Below, piece by piece: positions 17,476-26,590 of a stretch of 32,523 nucleotides of DNA. Each line of letters begins with the position of its first letter. The stretch's first letter is position 1. The stretch lies in NCBI GenBank assembly GCA_011620345.1, contig WOZJ01000018.1, positions 1 through 32,523 on the forward strand, read 5' to 3'. The notes below the pieces were generated by a model that did not search any database, was not told the DNA's origin, and worked only from the letters and a program-made list of their open reading frames with translations. This stretch comes from Nitrospirota bacterium (GTDB taxonomy: Bacteria; UBA2233). The translations under genes were made by a program, and so were the position numbers.

Positions 17476-18607
17476 ACAAAGCCTTCAGCGATTCGAATGT
17501 ACGGTTCCAACTGAAGCGATCAAGGACAAGCTTCCTCGCGAGCGAACCCAAGCGTTCGCGATCCATACCGAGAACTTTCGCAACGGCATCGGCAAACGCG
17601 CCCGGAGAGGGGTCTGCAACGGGAAAGCTTGCTTGTCCCATGTCGGCACACAGAAAGCCAAGGTTTTTTTGGAATACCACGGGCGTCCCGGAAGACAGCG
17701 CCTCGAGCGCGGCCAAGCCGAACGTCTCATAGCGGCTTGGCATCACGAGCACGTCCACGCTCGCGTACAACACGGCGAGCGTTTGTTTTGGCAGATAGCC
17801 CAAGTACCGAACCACTTGGGGGTGTTCCCGCTGAAGTTCCAGGGCTTGGGGGCTCATGGGCCCGTCCCCCGCGATCAGGCAATTTGTAGCCATTCTTTCC
17901 CAAAGCATGCGCTGAACCTCGAGGAAGAGCGGAAAACACTTGTCTTTGCTAAGCCTGCCCACGTAAAGCACCGAGGGGAGCGAGGGGTCTAGCCCTAAGG
18001 CTTGGAGCAGTTGAGGGTTACGTTTTTCTGGGGCAAACAATGCGGTATCCACGCCGAGGCTCACGAGCGTTGCGTTTTCGATTCCTAATTGTCTCAGCTT
18101 GTCTAAGAGGGGTTGCGTAGCAGCAAGCGTGGCATCGAAGCGGTTATAGAGGGCCTTTGTATATTTAAGCGCGATCGTATAGGGAAGGCTTGCAAGCCGC
18201 CATGGATGCCCATTCCGGGCAGATACCCGAAAATATGTGTCCGAGAAATCGCTGTGGTAAAACCCGACGCATGGAACCTTCCGAGTCCTGGCGTAGTACA
18301 ACGCGCTCCATGGTAAAAGGTCCGGAGAGCCTACTTCAAGCACATCAGGCGCTTCTTTTCTCAAGATTCGAAGGCAGACGAGCGGGTTTAGAATGAGCCG
18401 GTACTGCATGTTCCAAGGAACGGGCATCCCGTGCACCCTGTAGATCTTCCTCCCTGGCACCTCGAGGACCTCGTTCCGTTTGTAAGGCACGATAAGCAGC
18501 TGCTTCCACGCGCCCGTCCTCACGCCGTATTCCCCTTTGGCCTCGAGGTAGGTCTTGATCCCACCGCTCCTTTCCGAGTAGAACTGCGTAAGGTCGCAAA
18601 CGTACAT
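17435..18607 (-). CDS. GT4-family glycosyltransferase
   Basis: The 390-residue protein has the GT-B two-domain layout. The N-terminal acceptor domain (to about 195) includes 'SGGIKTYLEAKG' and 'GFYHSDFSDTYFR'; the C-terminal nucleotide-sugar domain starts at 'VLYVGRLSKDK'. The retaining-enzyme E-x7-E motif is seen in 'SRYETFGLAALEALSSG'. It resembles GDP-mannose-type alpha-mannosyltransferases of the GT4 family, but donor and acceptor cannot be set from sequence. No membrane segment is obvious. The ATG is preceded by CAGGAA. It follows the PHP-glycosyltransferase fusion by 72 bases. Confidence 0.88.
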   Translation of the reverse strand: MYVCDLTQFYSERSGGIKTYLEAKGEYGVRTGAWKQLLIVPYKRNEVLEVPGRKIYRVHGMPVPWNMQYRLILNPLVCLRILRKEAPDVLEVGSPDLLPWSALYYARTRKVPCVGFYHSDFSDTYFRVSARNGHPWRLASLPYTIALKYTKALYNRFDATLAATQPLLDKLRQLGIENATLVSLGVDTALFAPEKRNPQLLQALGLDPSLPSVLYVGRLSKDKCFPLFLEVQRMLWERMATNCLIAGDGPMSPQALELQREHPQVVRYLGYLPKQTLAVLYASVDVLVMPSRYETFGLAALEALSSGTPVVFQKNLGFLCADMGQASFPVADPSPGAFADAVAKVLGMDRERLGSLARKLVLDRFSWNRTFESLKALYVALRDQRSLLGR

Positions 18608-18679
18608 TTCCTGCGCTCCGGAGCGATACGAGTGTTTTTTCCATTGTACGCGCGTTCCTCACGATTCGGCAAAGGGCTT

Positions 18680-21214
18680 TCAAGAAAGGCGCTTGAGGGC
18701 AAACGTCTCCCTTGCGTGCATTTGCCAAAATGCCTCAAACGCCTTGTCGAACGAACGATTTTCCATGTACCGCCTGGCCTCGATCGCCATCTCCTGTCTT
18801 CTTGCGGGGCTCTCAAGTAGCTCTTCTATCGCCTTGACGAGCGCGAAACTGCTCCCAGCCTTGAACACAAGGCCCGTCCTGCCTGCTTCAAGGTTCTCGG
18901 AGGGCCCGCCCTCATCGGCCACAACGACGGGGATACCGGAGGCTTGGGCTTCGAGGACGACGTTCCCAAACGTATCCGTCGAGGAGGGAAAGACAAAAAT
19001 ATCGGCAGAAGCGTAAACGCTCGAAAGCTCTTCCCCTTCGAGCGGCCCTGTAAATGTAATGCCAGAACCCTCGCATTTTGCCTTCAGTGCCCCTAAATAA
19101 GGGCCATCCCCCACGACGATCAACCCGGTGTTCTTATGGCGCTCTTTGACAAAAAGGTAGGCATCGATCAGCAGGTCCAAACCCTTCTCTTTCGAGACTC
19201 TTCCCACGTACAGGAGCTTTGTCTCTCCGTTGTTCGAAAAATTTTTCCAGATATCTTGGTTGCGAAAGCGCGGATGGAAGCGCTGAATGTCGATCCCCCT
19301 CGGAAAAACCTTGATCTTATCCGGCGTAAAACCGTTTTGCACCAGTTGGTTCATCGTCGCCTTGGAGGGGACGAATACGATATCCATCTGTTCGTAGTAC
19401 CAGCGGATATATCGCCAGCTCATCTCCTCCATCGAAAAATCTCCCGTTAGAATCCGGACATACTGAGGGATGTCTGTGTGATAGATGCCGTTGATCGGGA
19501 TGTCCAAGAGCCTTGCAACCAACAACCCGGCGAGCCCCATGGGGCCGGGCGTCGAGGAGATCACGGAGTCAAACCCCTCACGCTCGCAAAACTCCACGAT
19601 GTCCAAAAGTGGCGGAACGTAGAGCTTAATGCTCTCGTATTCCGGGATCGGGAATGTCAAGAGCGGAAGAAACTTGACGAACACGTCCTCTAGGTAGGCC
19701 TCAATTTTGGCGTTCTGCGGGCATGCCACGACCTTTAAGTCTTTGGCGCTTCTCTTGGCGGATCGTGCCATCTCGAGGATGGTCCTGGCTACGCCGTTGA
19801 CGTCGAATATGGTGTCCGAAAACCAGACCCTCCTGTCCAAGGGTTCCCCGCGTAGGTCCTCTAGAAGTCCGAGCCCATCTAGGACCTCACGGATACGCTT
19901 TTTGTCTTTGTTTTGATGGTGGTAGGAAAAAAAGTATGGCATAAGCAACATTTGGACCATGGCAAGGGCAGAGAGGTGATTAAAGTTGTCTAAAATCTTG
20001 AAGGTTTTTAAGTTTTTTAAGAACTTCGAGACGAAGTTCGAAGTCATGTGCTGTGAAATGCCGGAGGCGAGCTTTAGGTAGTTCTCGTTGATCGCCTCCC
20101 ACTTTGCCTCGTCCGTAGCCCAAAGGCCCGAAAGCTCTTCGCTATGCGTCAAAAAAGAGGCCCTTCGCCCAAGAATACGAAGGAGGGCCTGATCGCCCTT
20201 TGGGATGTCCTCTCTGGGCTCGTAGCGTTCGATGAGCCGCTTGACCTTTTTTGCGATCGCCGACTGGAGTGTGCCCTTGGCGCCGGACTGGGGGTTTTCT
20301 CCGTTGCTCCCCGACTCTTGAGAAATCTTGTCAAGCAACGAAAATAGCAAATCTTCTGGCTTTTTGACCTCCTTGAGCACGTCCTTTGCTAAAAACTGGT
20401 AAGCAATTGCGTATAAACTATGGGCAAGCCCCAAAGGCGAGCCGTACCGCCCTGCACCCCTGCTCTGGCCAGATCGAAGGAACGAAAGAAACTCTTCAGG
20501 CGTGGCAGCTTTGGGCACAACCGTGTAGGCATGGCCGACAAACAGGCCTCCGTGATCGTCCGAACCCCCTGCCATACCTCGCCTTGTCTCAAGGATAGGC
20601 TCGAGGTCCATCGGGTTTCGGTCGGCAAGCTCGAGCAGGAAGTCTCTTGTAAGGCACCCTAAAAGCCTTTCGAAGGCCATGCTCGTGATCGCTTTTCTCG
20701 AACCGTTCACCGTCTCGAACGCAGGAAACAAGAGCAGCAACCTCTCGATATGGTAGCGTTTCAGGCGGTCGTTAATGGCGTAGAAGGGGTGCGTCACGTA
20801 ATGGACGACGTTCTTTTCGCGCAGATAAGCGACGAGCTCATAGATATTGTCCCGCACGCTCGCGATATCCTCGTGAATCTTTTCGTCGATTCCTAGCACC
20901 TGGACGTGGATCTTGCAATCGTCCTCGGGAAAATATGTCGTGACTTCTTCGCCGATAACCACGTCCGGATGGTGGGCGATTTCGAGCGCTCCATCGATCA
21001 CGTTATGGTCGGTGATCGTCACGAAGTCCATTCCTAACGCCTTCTCCGTGGTGTACACCCAAGAAGGCTCGAGGTAGCTCTCCTGACAGCCTAGCCGCCT
21101 CAAGAGCCACTGCGTGGGCTTTGTGGAGTACTTTGAATGAACGTGAAGATCGGCCATGGATACCAACGCCCGGTCTATATTCGAAGAAAGCTCTTTTCTT
21201 CGTTCGGTGTCCAT
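18680..21214 (-). CDS. PHP-domain / GT4 glycosyltransferase fusion
   Basis: The 844-residue protein has three parts. Residues about 20-250 are a PHP metal-dependent phosphoesterase with ligands H24 and H26 ('DLHVH'), D69-H70 ('TITDH'), E89/E90, H142 ('VTHPF') and D219-H221 ('GGSDDH'). Residues 250-455 are a helical linker of no known family. Residues about 460-830 are a GT4 glycosyltransferase with 'DVNGVARTI', 'LYVGRVSKEKG' and 'PSSTDTFGNVVLEA'; the first Glu of the usual E-x7-E is Asp (747). Similar PHP-GT fusions occur in deltaproteobacteria as far as I recall. It may remove a phosphate and transfer a sugar on one lipid or polyol substrate, which is inference. It starts 22 bases after the phosphomutase. 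Confidence 0.88.
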   Translation of the reverse strand: MDTERRKELSSNIDRALVSMADLHVHSKYSTKPTQWLLRRLGCQESYLEPSWVYTTEKALGMDFVTITDHNVIDGALEIAHHPDVVIGEEVTTYFPEDDCKIHVQVLGIDEKIHEDIASVRDNIYELVAYLREKNVVHYVTHPFYAINDRLKRYHIERLLLLFPAFETVNGSRKAITSMAFERLLGCLTRDFLLELADRNPMDLEPILETRRGMAGGSDDHGGLFVGHAYTVVPKAATPEEFLSFLRSGQSRGAGRYGSPLGLAHSLYAIAYQFLAKDVLKEVKKPEDLLFSLLDKISQESGSNGENPQSGAKGTLQSAIAKKVKRLIERYEPREDIPKGDQALLRILGRRASFLTHSEELSGLWATDEAKWEAINENYLKLASGISQHMTSNFVSKFLKNLKTFKILDNFNHLSALAMVQMLLMPYFFSYHHQNKDKKRIREVLDGLGLLEDLRGEPLDRRVWFSDTIFDVNGVARTILEMARSAKRSAKDLKVVACPQNAKIEAYLEDVFVKFLPLLTFPIPEYESIKLYVPPLLDIVEFCEREGFDSVISSTPGPMGLAGLLVARLLDIPINGIYHTDIPQYVRILTGDFSMEEMSWRYIRWYYEQMDIVFVPSKATMNQLVQNGFTPDKIKVFPRGIDIQRFHPRFRNQDIWKNFSNNGETKLLYVGRVSKEKGLDLLIDAYLFVKERHKNTGLIVVGDGPYLGALKAKCEGSGITFTGPLEGEELSSVYASADIFVFPSSTDTFGNVVLEAQASGIPVVVADEGGPSENLEAGRTGLVFKAGSSFALVKAIEELLESPARRQEMAIEARRYMENRSFDKAFEAFWQMHARETFALKRLS

Positions 21215-21236
21215 ATCTTAATCCCTCGTTAGGGTT

Positions 21237-22709
21237 CTACTTTGTTTGGCTTTGAAACAACTCCTTCAACCCTTCGGCCCAGGCCAGCATAGCCCGAAAA
21301 ACATCCAAAGAAGCCGATTCGAAATACAGCCTGATTTTGTTCTCGGTGCCAGATGGGCGGATCAAAATCCAAGAGTCATCTTCAAAGTACCTCTTGTAGC
21401 CGTCCAGCGAGGAATCGTGCAGCATCGAGGCCCCTTGGAAGGCGCTTGGGAGGCTTTCGATCGCCAAGCGGAAGGCTTTCTCGGATCGGGCTTCCGCAAT
21501 GGGGATGTCCAACCTCTGGAAGGTAAGCTCTCCGTACCGAGACCTAAGCCTTAAGAGCTGCTCGTGGAAAGGCCCTTCTTTGACCCGCATTTCAAGCGCA
21601 AACATGTCGGTCAAAAGCCCGTCTTTATCCGGGATGTTCGGGGAGTACGCAAAACCTCCACTCTCTTCGACGCCTAGAAGTCCCGAAGATTGCACCATCC
21701 GCGATGCAATGTTTTTGAATCCTACGGGGCTCTCGATCACCTCGACGCCAAAGGCCCTTGCAATACGGTCGACCATGCTTGAGGTGGAAACGCTCTTGAC
21801 GACGGCTCCCCTTTCCCCGCGCACACGAAGCAGGTAATCGACAATCAGCGCAATCAAATCGGTGTTATCGACATAAACCCCCTGATCGTCCATCACCCCA
21901 AAGCGGTCCCCGTCGCCGTCCGTTGCCAGGCCAAGGAGCGCCCCTCTTTGGCGAACCTCGTAAGCCAGGTCACGAAGCGCCCTAGGGGAGGGGGCGGTTT
22001 CGTCAAGGCCTCCAAAGTATGGGTCTGGCTGAGCATGCAGCGGAAACGCGACAGCTCCCACTTTGTTCAGCAGGCTTCCAAAGCACCGGGCACTGGCGCC
22101 GTGAAGAGAGTCGTATACGACAAAGGGATTGGCCTTGTAAATTGCCTGTACATCGAGCAGCGAACACAGATGCTCTACATAATCCTCCTTTGCGGACACG
22201 CTCCGGAGCATCCCTTCGGTTTCGATCGGCTTGGGTACAACGGTGCTTTTATCGCACAAGGCCTCGATTTCGCCCGTTAAAGAGCCGTCCGCAAGCCCCG
22301 TACGCGTTGTAAGCTTGACGCCATGATAGTAAAACGGGTTATGGCTTGCTGTAACGTTGATCCCCAAGTCGTATTTGCCTTGAATGGTCGCAAAAGACAG
22401 CGCCGGGGTTGTTATCGGATAAGCCTCAAAATCTACGGAAACCCCAGAACGCACGAGCGTACAGGCGATCAATTCTGCAAACAACCTGGAAAAAAAGCGC
22501 GTATCGTACCCTAGACGAACAACGCGTTGGGCTTCTGGATAGCCCAGACTCAGGTAGACGGCAATTGCGTTTGCAAGGGTTACAACTTTGGAGAGCGTAA
22601 CTTCTCGGGCAAGGATCCCCCGCCAACCGGAGGTACCAAATCGGATGGGAAAATCGCTTTTATCGAACGTCAGGTTCTCAAAAAGCCCTAAAAATTGGAG
22701 GATATCCAT
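21237..22709 (-). CDS. Phosphoglucomutase / phosphomannomutase family
   Basis: Alpha-D-phosphohexomutase moving phosphate between C1 and C6 of a hexose, and so supplying precursors for sugar nucleotides. Motifs: 'FGTSGWRG' at about 24-31, the phosphoserine loop 'TASHNP' with S122, the metal loop 'DGDGDRFG' near 264, the sugar loop 'EESGGF' near 348 and the phosphate-binding 'RPSGTENKIR' near 450. The frame extends upstream to 22808, but that part lies inside the HprK-like gene; ATG 22709 (490 residues, MDILQF) with CGGAG upstream is the better start. It overlaps the preceding gene by 22 bases. It probably serves the two glycosyltransferases downstream. Confidence 0.92.
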   Translation of the reverse strand: MDILQFLGLFENLTFDKSDFPIRFGTSGWRGILAREVTLSKVVTLANAIAVYLSLGYPEAQRVVRLGYDTRFFSRLFAELIACTLVRSGVSVDFEAYPITTPALSFATIQGKYDLGINVTASHNPFYYHGVKLTTRTGLADGSLTGEIEALCDKSTVVPKPIETEGMLRSVSAKEDYVEHLCSLLDVQAIYKANPFVVYDSLHGASARCFGSLLNKVGAVAFPLHAQPDPYFGGLDETAPSPRALRDLAYEVRQRGALLGLATDGDGDRFGVMDDQGVYVDNTDLIALIVDYLLRVRGERGAVVKSVSTSSMVDRIARAFGVEVIESPVGFKNIASRMVQSSGLLGVEESGGFAYSPNIPDKDGLLTDMFALEMRVKEGPFHEQLLRLRSRYGELTFQRLDIPIAEARSEKAFRLAIESLPSAFQGASMLHDSSLDGYKRYFEDDSWILIRPSGTENKIRLYFESASLDVFRAMLAWAEGLKELFQSQTK

Positions 22710-23770
22710 GATGCAAGCTGCTCCGGTGCAAACTTTCCTTTTGCTTGAAGCGCCCTCACCCGACCATTGAAGTTTTTGAACAAAGCCAGGTCGAATGCCT
22801 TCGGACAAGAACGGTCTACCGTCCCAACGACGGGAACCTTCAAGGTTTTTCCAGCGAACGAAGACAGCTCTTCTTGCCCCAGCTGCTCGATCCTGAGATC
22901 CTCCTTTGCATTACGAGACCACTCCAAGAACACAATCCCTTTCAGCTCTCCCCAGGGCTTTGCAATGCCATGACTGTACACTTCTTGTACGGGAACGTCA
23001 CGCTTCATCTCTAGATTCCAGAGGCTATCTTGCCCTAGGGATGCGAGCTCTTCTAGCTCCTTGTGGCTCAAGAGCGTCCGGAGGTGGGGGTCGGAGAAGA
23101 TCGTCCCGGGATTTACCCTAGGAAGCTTTGGAAACCCGACGGCTTGAATGGATGACCCTGCATATCCTACGAGCACCCTATCGTTGGCCACGTAACGGAA
23201 CCCTTCGCCAAGGAGTCTAAGGAGCGTCGTTGTCTTGCCTCTCCCGGAGCTCGAGGCGATGAGAACAACGCCACCCTCCCTTGTAGCCGCGGCGCCGGCG
23301 TGGAACAGCAAGAATCCAGCCTCAAGCCAGGCAAGGCTCAACACGTCGTTCACGACGTTGACCGCGGAATTCCAATCCGAAACGCCAGGCTCTTCAAACC
23401 ATACCACTCGCCGTTCACCGTTTACGATGTAGCGCAAGCCGGAGCGAACTTTCTTGATCACCAGGAAGGACCCTATTTTCAGCAAAGCATCTTTCGCCGA
23501 AATAGGCCCAAAGGAGAGCCCGTCGAGCCATTCTGGGAACCTTCCCACAAGCACCGACTTGAACTGGAGGCTTGGTCCAAAAGGCATCCTCCCCTCTTCG
23601 ACAAGGTAGGGGCCGTAGCGGTCCAGCAAAGGGGTCAGAGGCTTTTGGTTGGGTGCACTGACAATCAATTCCTGCCCCATGAGGACAAGCGGAAAACGAT
23701 GGATAGCCCTACGTTCCTCTTGCGCCAGGAAGGCCGCCAGGGAAGATTCAAGCGAGCCGTCGAAGGACAT
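22688..23770 (-). CDS. HprK-related kinase (GAK-system type)
   Basis: The protein has 360 residues if started at ATG 23770; the open frame continues to 23905 but there overlaps the ATP-grasp gene. The central part has the HPr-kinase pattern: 'LLFHAGAAATREGGVVLIA', the P-loop 'SSSGRGKTT' (K179) and 'GFRYVANDRVLVG', where HprK has Asp-Asp and this protein has Asn-Asp (196-197). The N-terminal 150 residues are unlike HprK. It best fits the 'HprK-related kinase B' idea, a kinase found with ATP-grasp and amphi-Trp proteins; the actual substrate is unknown. No HPr, PTS or carbon-control gene is nearby, which argues against a true HprK. The gene overlaps the ATP-grasp gene by 23 bases and the mutase by 22. 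Confidence 0.75.
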   Translation of the reverse strand: MSFDGSLESSLAAFLAQEERRAIHRFPLVLMGQELIVSAPNQKPLTPLLDRYGPYLVEEGRMPFGPSLQFKSVLVGRFPEWLDGLSFGPISAKDALLKIGSFLVIKKVRSGLRYIVNGERRVVWFEEPGVSDWNSAVNVVNDVLSLAWLEAGFLLFHAGAAATREGGVVLIASSSGRGKTTTLLRLLGEGFRYVANDRVLVGYAGSSIQAVGFPKLPRVNPGTIFSDPHLRTLLSHKELEELASLGQDSLWNLEMKRDVPVQEVYSHGIAKPWGELKGIVFLEWSRNAKEDLRIEQLGQEELSSFAGKTLKVPVVGTVDRSCPKAFDLALFKNFNGRVRALQAKGKFAPEQLASWISSNF

Positions 23771-24638
23771 AGCCGGCAAACAATCGGGCGGCATCCAACC
23801 CGTATGCTTCATGCAGTCCACGAAACCCGCCAAAGGCGCTGACTTCGTAGACCAAAAAACCATCCGGCCCTTCGACAAGGTCCACTCCGGCATAACTAAG
23901 GCCAAACACGCGCTCAGCCTGTTTTGCTACCTCAAAGGCCGGCCCAGGGAGGTCGTAAGGCTCATAATGCCCGCCTTCTATAGTGGTCGTTTTCCAACTC
24001 CCCTCCTTCGCCACACGAGCATAGGCTTTAAGGAACTCTCCGCCAAGAAACATCACCCCTATGTCCCGCGTCCCTTTGGCAGGGATGAACTCTTGCACAT
24101 AAAAGAATGGGCCATGGGTTTGCTTCCAAGCCTCTAGCGCACCTTTCTCGGCTTCCGGCTTGCCCAAACCAACCCGGAGCATTCCACGAGCCTTTGAGGT
24201 GAAAAGGGGCTTGATGACGGCCTCTTGCACCTCCCTAAGGAAATTCAACACATCCTCGGACCGCTCCGTGATCAGGGTCTTTGGCATGGGAACGCCCGCA
24301 AGAGCAAGGCGGAGCGTCATGCTCATACGATCAATCGCCGCCGCGATCGCTTCGGGGGGAGAGAATACGGGCGTTCCCAGGGATTGAATCGCTTTGAGCT
24401 GCGCTACGCGCTCTGTCAGCGTAATATCGGAGGAATCGCCCAGCTTCTTCACTACCACCGCATCGATGGACAGCGCATCCTCGGACCCGAGGCGGACTTT
24501 AAGCGAAGGCAACGATGCCGCGATCGCATCGTAAGGGACCAAAAAAGCCTCGGCCCCCTCCTCGAGAAAGGCTTCTTTAAGCTTTTCGGAAGACCAACCG
24601 CCGGGGATACCGACAACCGCTATTCGCTTTGAGGCCAT
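23748..24638 (-). CDS. ATP-grasp ligase (GAK-system type)
   Basis: The 296-residue protein follows the RimK/ATP-grasp plan. An N-terminal Rossmann-like part ('IAVVGIPGGWSSEKLKEAFLEEG') is followed by 'GTPVFSPPEAIAAAIDRMSMTLRLALAGVPMPKT', the lysine strand 'EAVIKPLFTSKARGM', 'FYVQEFIPAKGTRDIGVMF' and a C-terminal metal-binding 'YAGVDLVEG...YEVSAFGGFRGL'. Such enzymes join a carboxylate to an amine or thiol using ATP through an acyl-phosphate. The usual terminal Asn of RimK (EVNxxP) reads 'EVSAFG', so metal binding may differ. It overlaps the PhoU-kinase gene by 19 bases and the HprK-like gene by 23, which implies strict co-expression. The substrate is unknown. Confidence 0.82.
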   Translation of the reverse strand: MASKRIAVVGIPGGWSSEKLKEAFLEEGAEAFLVPYDAIAASLPSLKVRLGSEDALSIDAVVVKKLGDSSDITLTERVAQLKAIQSLGTPVFSPPEAIAAAIDRMSMTLRLALAGVPMPKTLITERSEDVLNFLREVQEAVIKPLFTSKARGMLRVGLGKPEAEKGALEAWKQTHGPFFYVQEFIPAKGTRDIGVMFLGGEFLKAYARVAKEGSWKTTTIEGGHYEPYDLPGPAFEVAKQAERVFGLSYAGVDLVEGPDGFLVYEVSAFGGFRGLHEAYGLDAARLFAGYVLRRLA

Positions 24639-26224
24639 GCGATAAACCGTTCCAAGTGTAGAATGCCTAACAGATAAAGTTTTTTTGCCAACTCCAGTTG
24701 GTTGACAACCCTGCTCGAAGTAATGAACACGCGGCCCAATGCAACCATAAGCCTTCGTTTGGCATGGCGATCGCTGTAAGCGCGGCCAAACGCTTCGGCA
24801 AACCTTTCGAGTGATTCATTCACAAAGACTAAGTCTTCTTTAAGGTAGGTAGAAAGGAGTGGGTTTCGAATGTTCGAAACGATGATCGTTGCGATATCCT
24901 GAATATAATCCCCATAGCCGGAGCGGTGCACATCGATGAACTTTACGCCGTCTGTTCTGCTATCGTAAAACACATTATTGGAGTTAAAATCTCCGTGAAT
25001 CCAAACTTCAAACGGCGGGAGAACCTCTTCTTCTAGCAGGGCGGCTCCTTGAAGGAGTTCGGTTAAGGAAGGGGCTGACTTACCGCAAAAGGAAACGGGA
25101 AACTTCCTGATCTCTTCAAGCTCTGGATAAAAGGCATGCACCTCTTTTAGTCGCTTGATCAATTGAGGAACATAGCGGGTCGAAGGCTCTGCTTTTCGGA
25201 TTGTCGATTGCCATAGCATCCGAAGAACTTCGATAATCCTCTCGAGCGATCGACGTTTCAGCTCAAAGTCCCCGAAAAAGAGGATTTCTTCGAAAGTCTT
25301 GCCCTGGAGGTATTCCGTGACAAGGATCTCTCGGTCCCCAAAGTACTGCTCGACCGTTAATTTAGGAACGACTCCAGGATAAACCCTCTGCCAATCCTCG
25401 ATCTTCTGCGCCTCTTCCGAGATCTTACTCCGTTCACCTTCTTTAAGCACAAGACGCCGATGGCCATCTTGCTCCACAAGGAAAACGCGCGCGCCGCTTT
25501 TCCCCCCCCAAAGCGCCTGCATCCCGGCTACCGAGTGATTTTCTAGGGTTTCCCGGATATGCAGCAGCTGATGGACTTTTATCTTTTCTCCTAGAATCGT
25601 GTAAACCCCAAGCTCTCCCAAATTGGCAAGAACATCCCCCATGTTCTCGGCATATTTGAGGGCGAAGAGATAGGCGATTGGAAAATTCTCCTCGCTTAAG
25701 CCTACGCGACTCGCCTCATCGAAAAGGGCGGCTACTCCTCGCTGGTAAATTTCATCCAGCCTCACCTCGAAAGCGCAGACATCCTGCGCAAGCTCGATAT
25801 CTTTCTGAAAGAGCGCGTCGAGAGCCATCTTGAGCCCAGCATCAATGATATCTGCAAGCTCATCAATGGGCACCCACGGAGGTATCGGGGAGTTGTCCTT
25901 GATATGAAGGGTCTGCTTTGCGATGTTCACCCCGTAATCGGCCAGCTTCTCTAAGTTGGTCGAAACCCTTACGTACCCCCTAAGAGAGAGAACCTCCGGC
26001 TTAGGGAGCTTTCCTTGCTCAATGAGGTCAAAACACCGGTCTACAATAAGAACATTCAGGGCGTCGATTCGGTCGTCCTTATCGATCACGCCCTGGGCAA
26101 GCGCTTTATCTCCCCCCTTAAAGGCCTCGAAGGCCTCCGCAACGAGAGCTCCAACCATTCGGGCCATCTTGCCCAGCTCATGCTGGATGTTTTCTGCATC
26201 CAGCCTTGCGTTTGCAATATCCAT
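24620..26224 (-). CDS. PhoU domain fused to APH-type phosphotransferase
   Basis: The 534-residue protein has two clear parts. Residues 1-215 are a PhoU-like helical bundle with two metal-helix repeats, 'VSTNLEKLADYGVNIAKQ' (87-104) and 'LKYAENMGDVLANLGE' (189-204). Residues about 225-530 form an aminoglycoside/choline-kinase fold: a glycine loop 'GGKSGARVFLV', ATP-lysine K261 ('LVLKEGE'), catalytic 'HGDFNSNN' (H410, D412, N417) and metal aspartate D431 ('FIDVHRSGYGD'). All kinase residues are present, so activity is expected; the substrate is unknown, possibly a small alcohol or an unusual sugar. The PhoU half may sense phosphate or dock to a partner, which is inference. The ATG lies 3 bases after the first amphi-Trp gene, with GAGG just upstream. 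Confidence 0.85.
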   Translation of the reverse strand: MDIANARLDAENIQHELGKMARMVGALVAEAFEAFKGGDKALAQGVIDKDDRIDALNVLIVDRCFDLIEQGKLPKPEVLSLRGYVRVSTNLEKLADYGVNIAKQTLHIKDNSPIPPWVPIDELADIIDAGLKMALDALFQKDIELAQDVCAFEVRLDEIYQRGVAALFDEASRVGLSEENFPIAYLFALKYAENMGDVLANLGELGVYTILGEKIKVHQLLHIRETLENHSVAGMQALWGGKSGARVFLVEQDGHRRLVLKEGERSKISEEAQKIEDWQRVYPGVVPKLTVEQYFGDREILVTEYLQGKTFEEILFFGDFELKRRSLERIIEVLRMLWQSTIRKAEPSTRYVPQLIKRLKEVHAFYPELEEIRKFPVSFCGKSAPSLTELLQGAALLEEEVLPPFEVWIHGDFNSNNVFYDSRTDGVKFIDVHRSGYGDYIQDIATIIVSNIRNPLLSTYLKEDLVFVNESLERFAEAFGRAYSDRHAKRRLMVALGRVFITSSRVVNQLELAKKLYLLGILHLERFIAWPQSE

Positions 26225-26227
26225 GCC

Positions 26228-26533
26228 TCAAGGCTGGACCTCATTCTCAACAGGCTCACGCTCGATCGTAATCAGAAGTGGCTCAGCGGTCATCTCCGCC
26301 TTTTTCTCCCAGGAAAGCTTGAGCACGAGCTTTGCTTTCCCTTCTTTCTTTTTTGCCTCCACATCCAGCTCAATCGCCCCTTCGGGGGTCAAGTACATCT
26401 CTTCTCCGCCGCTTGTCAGGCGTACAGTCCCATTCCTTAGGGCGCTTGCGAGGCTCTCTAAATATTCGGCAACGATATGCGGTTCGGCGAACGTGCTAAA
26501 CTCAAACTCTTCTTTCTGCCCTCTTTTTGCCAT
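26228..26533 (-). CDS. Amphi-Trp domain protein
   Basis: The 101-residue protein is a single small domain. An N-terminal helical half ('STFAEPHIVAEYLESLASALRNG') is followed by beta strands ('TVRLTSGGEEMYLTP', 'AIELDVEAKKKEGKAKLVLKLSWEKK') with the nearly invariant tryptophan W75 in an alternating polar/apolar strand. This is the pattern called the amphi-Trp domain. Its biochemical role is unknown. A clean AAAGGAG lies 9 bases ahead of the ATG. It sits directly before the PhoU-kinase gene. Confidence 0.8.
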   Translation of the reverse strand: MAKRGQKEEFEFSTFAEPHIVAEYLESLASALRNGTVRLTSGGEEMYLTPEGAIELDVEAKKKEGKAKLVLKLSWEKKAEMTAEPLLITIEREPVENEVQP

Positions 26534-26590
26534 CTACGCCGCTCCTTTTATGACATTCTAAAGCCATTTTAGCGTTTTTTTCGGCAAGCC

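Noticed and set aside
22710-22808. 33-residue N-terminal extension of the phosphohexomutase
   Set aside because: It lies inside the HprK-like gene, has no family counterpart, and ATG 22709 has a plausible ribosome site.
23771-23905. 45-residue N-terminal extension of the HprK-like kinase
   Set aside because: It lies inside the conserved C-terminus of the ATP-grasp gene; ATG 23770 gives the usual short overlap seen across this operon.
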